Below are positions 59,906-64,000 of a DNA stretch of 64,000 bases, piece by piece. Position 1 is the first letter of the stretch. Every line of letters starts with the position of its first letter. The stretch spans positions 1,011,501 to 1,075,500 of the forward strand of contig SMSO01000005.1 in NCBI GenBank assembly GCA_004764695.1, read 5' to 3'. This DNA comes from Schizochytrium sp. TIO01. Lineage: Eukaryota; Sar; Bigyra; Thraustochytrida; Thraustochytriidae. Under the pieces are notes generated by a model, which saw only the letters and a program-made list of their open reading frames with translations, was not told the origin of the DNA and searched no databases. Position numbers and translations under genes: made by a program.

Positions 59906-61290
59906 TTATTCTAGTGGGCTGTAATCGAACTCCTCTTCTTCGTGTCTAAAGCCATGCTCGTGCTCATCTTCATCATCTTCGGCTTCAAGTCGGTGGGTCT
60001 CCACGAGTTCTTGCCGAGGTTGTTGATGGGGAGAGTTTGTTGGTAAGTGCTTATTATCGTTTCTTTCGTACTCCAAATCAAGTTGTCTTGCACCTAAGCC
60101 ATGTCTTTGTTGTTGTTGTTCATCTTCATTGACGAGCCCCAATTCGCCCGTTATTACTTGAACACCCCTGTCATCTTGGTTTCCTATTTGGGATAAAGGG
60201 GCAGCTCCATCCAGATCTTCACCGACAGCAGTACGAGGGGGGTTATCTCGCTCCGAGGCATCTTTTGGCGGTGATGTTTGGCTAAGTCGCGAGAGGTCGC
60301 TCGAGTGAAGACTATATCTGGGCTCAAGTACCTCGTTTCGAAGCTGACTCTCTCCAGAAATACGCAACAACTCCTTATTTACCTTTTCCATATGACTCAG
60401 CTCTACTTCATTGTACTGCGACTGTCGTTTTGGCTTGATAAGAGAAGCTGGGCCTGATTCAACACCATCTCCACTACTAAGAGATGCCTGCGAGTTTCCA
60501 AACTCTGGACTACTATCTGGGCGCGTTGTAAAGGAGTGTACAAGTGCTTCCAGTTCGAGGCCTTGAGATACAGGCACAGAAAGGATAGGGTCGATCTCTT
60601 GCACAACCTCCCCGGGGCTGCGCAGAGCGTTTGAAGCTTCGCGAATCCAGGTGGCCGTGTATGACTGCGGTTCTATATCATGGCAGACAAGGAGAAGTGT
60701 AAATGAGAGTCGATTGGGCTGCCTTCGAAAATCCTTGCACATCAATTTCTCGAAGAAGCATCTGCACGAGTCTGCTGTAAGCACCTCTAGGTGTAAATTT
60801 CCGCTCGTCTTAAACCTGAATCTGAATCTTTCAACTGGAACAGCTTCCTGTGGCTCGTTTAGCACAATTTGCAACTCCTGCAACTTTCCCTTTAGTAGCC
60901 ATGCTTCCGCATCCCGAATATGCGTTTCGATATACCTGTGACCTCGAATAAAATCATAAGAGTGGTCGCATAGCGGTTGAGGTTCCACCATTCAAAGGTA
61001 TTAGATTTGCATCCATTGAGCATAAACGAAAGGCACATTTGCACAGAAAAGTTATTTTGGTGACATATCCTGTGATGTTAGAAATTCCAAACTTGCTTCC
61101 AAAAAACATTATCCCTATAAGAAACAACGTACTCGCACAGACCTTTGTGCATGCTTCTCCAAACAACTGTTCCCCATCGGATTGTGCGCTCGAAGGTTTC
61201 TCTCGGGTAGACCCTTCTACGCCAGAGCACCGTATGCACAGCCGTTGAAAGGAAGTCGCCGAGGTCCACGGATGTCTCAGCAGAAGACAT
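59906..61290 (-). CDS. REV7/MAD2L2-like HORMA-domain protein, two exons, long C-terminal tail
   Basis: HORMA-domain adaptor; REV7 is the accessory subunit of translesion polymerase zeta and also acts in mitosis and break repair. Exon 1 is 61290-61133 (MSSAETSVDLGDFLSTAVHT) and exon 2 is 60935-59906. The 197-base intron starts GTACGT and ends CACAG. The join gives 1188 bases (395 residues plus stop) and reads GLCEY-IETHIRDAEAWLLKG in frame. Hallmarks are the N-terminal FLSTAVHTVLWRRRVYPRETFER (REV7-type FLxxAVHxILYxRxVYPxxxF), YIETHIRDAEAWLLKGKLQE and VPVERFRFRF (PVExFVFE-like). The HORMA part ends near residue 190. The remaining 200 residues are polar, with Gln and His/Glu/Asp runs at the end, which human REV7 (211 residues) lacks. 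The ATG at 60991 inside the intron gives a false in-frame start. It is divergent from the SWR1-type gene. Confidence 0.85.
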
Positions 61291-62391
61291 GATTCTGTAC
61301 GAGCCGCACTCCTCTGCAAGCCTACAGGTCCTTCTTCCGCTGCAACAAAATTGATCCCTGTTTCTACGTTGCTATTGTCTACCTCCGGTCTAATAATTAG
61401 GTCATGCACGTGCATGAAGCATGATCACGACGATCTCAAACTGACGATCAACACATGTTCATAACCATCACCGTGATCACATTAATTTTTTTGTTTTGTA
61501 CAATTTCAAAAAAAGAATATATATTTTTTTTAATGAAAAATCAAATTCAAATTTCTAAATCATAATATAAATATAAATATGTGCCTACATCAAAATATAT
61601 ATAGCCTAAATAGTTATTACGAGTCCTATAGTAATAATATTATGATAGTGTAAAAGCTTTTTCCCTCCTAACCTTGTATAGTTTTTTAAAGGAGGATACT
61701 ACTTTACCTACTAACTAGTACTAGGGAGGAGAGTTTAGGAAAATCACCAATAAAAATATTTCATACTTAACTTGGATTTGTCTCTAGCTAGAGCTACCTT
61801 CGAAGTTGCTCTCGGATACGATGGCGTGATTAGTTTTCCCTTCTCATACGTGGAATTCGGACGATCTCATATAATCTTGATGAAAATAAACGTGAATATT
61901 TTCTTCTCGAATCCCACGATTGGCTATTTGCCCTCTTGCTCCAGAACCTATCCCTACGTACCTCTTAATCCTATCTTTATTTAATTTTTACCTTTCCATT
62001 GTACCATTCAAGTTATTGAAAGCTTCTTCTTTGTAAATTAAGAACTAAAAAGAGAGCATTTCCCATTCTCTCTTTTCTTGATTGTTCTTTCTGAGGAGTG
62101 CTATTGACCAGATATCCTTTTCCATAGTATGTGACAAATGGGATCAATTGAACATGGAGCAGGTGCCTCTTTTTTTATTTCTTTTTTCTTTTTCAATCGT
62201 TAGAATAATTGTTATAGTTTTTATTATTGGGATTAGTCAATAAAATAGAAGGGAAGAAAGATCAATTTCTAAACCACGAGGTGATTGACCTCTTTGCGGC
62301 GCCCAAGGTCGCGCTCCAGACGGAGACGCGGCGGCGCGGCGGGAGTCAAGGCGAAAGGCAGGCAGGCTTTGCCAGGCCGGCCGAACCCGCG
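61291..62391. other. Divergent spacer between REV7-like and SWR1-type genes
   Basis: AT-rich core (61480-62270) with homopolymer runs, then a GC-rich patch (62295-62400) directly before the SWR1-type start codon. A 70-codon frame at 61772-61984 is not convincing. Confidence 0.4.
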
Positions 62392-64000
62392 ATGGCACCT
62401 GCCACGAGCGGGCCAGAGTTCGCAGACGCTGGGCCTAACACCGAGTCGGCGACAACTTCAACATCCACAATAACGACATCGACGACGGCAATAAGGACGG
62501 GGAAAAGTGCTTCAGAAAGTAAGGTCAAAGATAAAGACGAATATGATACGAGAGGCAAAAATGACGAACACATCAAAATAACCAAACGAAATAGCGATGG
62601 CGGAGCCACTGAAGAGGATTCGACAAAAATCACTGCCGAGGAGAGCGCCGGCAAGAGAGCCAAGGACAAAGTCAACGCGAAAGACTCTGAATCGAGAAGT
62701 GGCGCCGATGACGATGCCAAGCCCGATTCTGAAGACATCGTGAAAATTAAGGCCGAAAATAACCATGGGGATGGTGGGCCCAAAGACAATGTCAATGGTG
62801 AAGAAGATAATGACACCATGGATAAAGGTAGCCGCGAAGAGGCCGAAAAGGTTGACGTGGAGAAGTTGCAGCAGCTGGATCTAGAAAAACTAGACGTAAC
62901 AGAACTTGTTCGTTACAAAGATATGGCACAAAGAAGAATACATGAACTGGCGCCAGTTTCGACACAGAGGATTGGCAAGACTCAAGATGATGTGCGCATG
63001 AATACAGCACACTGGGCATACTTGCTGCAGGAGATGGCGTGGATGGCAGAAGACTTCAAAAAAGAGCGTGGGTGGAAGCAAAAGCAGCAGAAGATTATTG
63101 TAAAGTCGGCCTTGAGGCAACGCGAAAAGATGTTCAATAAAGACCTACAAAACTCAATTGTTATGCGCAAAACGGCCAAGAAGATCTGTGCCAAAGTCGC
63201 GAGAGAGGTACGGACATTCTGGGAGAAGGTTGACCGCATCGTGGTCTATAAGTACAAGACCGAGTTTTATGCGCGACAACAGGCAGCCATGGACAAACAT
63301 CTTAATTTCCTCGTGGACCAGACAGAACGCTATTCGAACCTTCTCGCTACAAAACTCCGCCACGAAGCCCAGGAAGACGAACGCCGCTACATAGCCAAAA
63401 GTCCCGCAAGCTCCCGCACAGGTTTCGCTAGCGAACGGAGTGATGAGGGTGAGGAGGAATCGGGTGACGACCAGGACCATGAGGAGGATGAAGATGAAGA
63501 TGAAGATTATGGCGATCGCAGCGTGCCGAGCTCGCAAGCGTCTAGTGCAGGGGATGCACTCGTGGACGACCAAAGCTCGGCACCCTCACAAACCTATTCT
63601 TCAGGACGTGGTAGGTCACAACGGCGTCGTCGACGTACCACTGCAGGGTTTCTTGAGAATCGAAGTGACGACGGCCATGATCAGAGAGAAAACATTAAAG
63701 ATGATGAATACGAAATCAAAGCACGGGATAGTGATGCTGAGTCTCGAGAGTCATTTACGTCCATGTTGTACAAAAATTCATACAAGCGCCCTCGGCCTCG
63801 TGGGCGTGGGACCCATCACTCTGCTGCTAACATTCGAGACAGTGACGAGGATGAGGAGGAGGATTGGGAGGAGAGTGATGCAGAAAACGCACAAGATGAC
63901 GAAACAACCATTGAAAAGACCGGAGAAGGAACGGCTGAGGATAATGCTTTAGAATTGGAAGCGCTTCGAAGAGAAAGTGAAATGTCTCGCGAGGAACTTT
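62392..64000 (+). CDS. SWR1/SRCAP-class chromatin remodeller, N-terminal part (HSA domain), truncated by window end
   Basis: The frame begins at ATG 62392 (MAPATSGPEFADAGPN) and is open to the window edge, about 536 residues so far. The first 200 are polar and disordered. An HSA domain is clear at about 200-325: AHWAYLLQEMAWMAEDFKKE, then AKKICAKVAREVRTFWEKVD, followed by the DKHLNFLVDQTERYSNLL segment that in SWR1/SRCAP/EP400 and PIE1 follows HSA (xLDFLLxQTExYS). In those ATPases HSA recruits actin and actin-related proteins, and the complex exchanges H2A-H2B for H2A.Z-H2B in nucleosomes. After that come acidic Asp/Glu blocks (about 350-370 and 480-510) matching the histone-binding acidic region. 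The Snf2 helicase domain must lie beyond the window, so SWR1 versus INO80 class rests on the post-HSA motif. Confidence 0.85.
   Translation, partial: MAPATSGPEFADAGPNTESATTSTSTITTSTTAIRTGKSASESKVKDKDEYDTRGKNDEHIKITKRNSDGGATEEDSTKITAEESAGKRAKDKVNAKDSESRSGADDDAKPDSEDIVKIKAENNHGDGGPKDNVNGEEDNDTMDKGSREEAEKVDVEKLQQLDLEKLDVTELVRYKDMAQRRIHELAPVSTQRIGKTQDDVRMNTAHWAYLLQEMAWMAEDFKKERGWKQKQQKIIVKSALRQREKMFNKDLQNSIVMRKTAKKICAKVAREVRTFWEKVDRIVVYKYKTEFYARQQAAMDKHLNFLVDQTERYSNLLATKLRHEAQEDERRYIAKSPASSRTGFASERSDEGEEESGDDQDHEEDEDEDEDYGDRSVPSSQASSAGDALVDDQSSAPSQTYSSGRGRSQRRRRRTTAGFLENRSDDGHDQRENIKDDEYEIKARDSDAESRESFTSMLYKNSYKRPRPRGRGTHHSAANIRDSDEDEEEDWEESDAENAQDDETTIEKTGEGTAEDNALELEALRRESEMSREEL

Noticed and set aside
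60936-60991. ATG at 60991 as start of the HORMA gene
   Set aside because: It is inside the intron. The residues it adds do not fit REV7, whereas splicing at 61132/60936 supplies the expected N-terminus in frame.

Overview
This is a eukaryotic nuclear window, probably from a unicellular protist. It carries a replicative polymerase delta, ATG5, a cGMP-type protein kinase, an F-box protein, a SWR1-class HSA protein and nuclear-pore-like motifs. Most genes are long single-exon frames, but two genes have clear GT-AG introns (nitronate monooxygenase and a REV7/MAD2L2-like HORMA gene). Genes lie on both strands without operons. Coding DNA is of balanced composition, spacers are AT-rich and carry many short-unit simple repeats, and several promoter-side stretches are sharply GC-rich. 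My best lineage guess is a stramenopile such as a labyrinthulomycete (thraustochytrid); this is an impression from gene style, not a demonstrated placement.

Layout. 1-12.1 kb is gene-dense: the 3' part of POLD1 (+), a small Cys-cluster protein (-), a 610-residue helical protein (-), a possible unresolved spliced gene (+), and a 1526-residue SAP-domain acidic protein (+) whose C-terminus carries motifs like those of Nup153/Nup1-type nuclear basket nucleoporins. 12.5-14.2 kb is a secreted Cys-repeat protein (-). 14.2-18.6 kb is gene-poor with a recent 750-bp tandem duplication. 18.7-26.7 kb holds a PTPA-TIP41 fusion (+), nitronate monooxygenase (-), ATG5 (+) and an acyl-CoA thioesterase (-). 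26.7-36.2 kb is the largest gene-poor block, rich in simple repeats. 36.3-51.4 kb holds PKG (+), a homeodomain protein (+), thiamin pyrophosphokinase (+), an orphan membrane protein (-) overlapping it at the stop codon, a coiled-coil protein (+) and an F-box protein (-). 51.4-56.4 kb is gene-poor. 56.4-64 kb holds a CAMK-like kinase with a long tail (+), a spliced REV7-like HORMA gene (-), and the start of a SWR1/SRCAP-class remodeller (+) that runs off the window.

The most striking observation is the single uninterrupted reading frame joining PTPA and TIP41, two separate PP2A-family regulators elsewhere. Next come SAP domains joined to nuclear-basket-like motifs, a REV7-like protein with an unusually long tail, a thioesterase lacking the usual catalytic Asp, a homeodomain with Asp at the specificity position, and an unassigned two-part membrane protein. 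I found no tRNA, rRNA, spliceosomal RNA, CRISPR array or intact transposon by eye.
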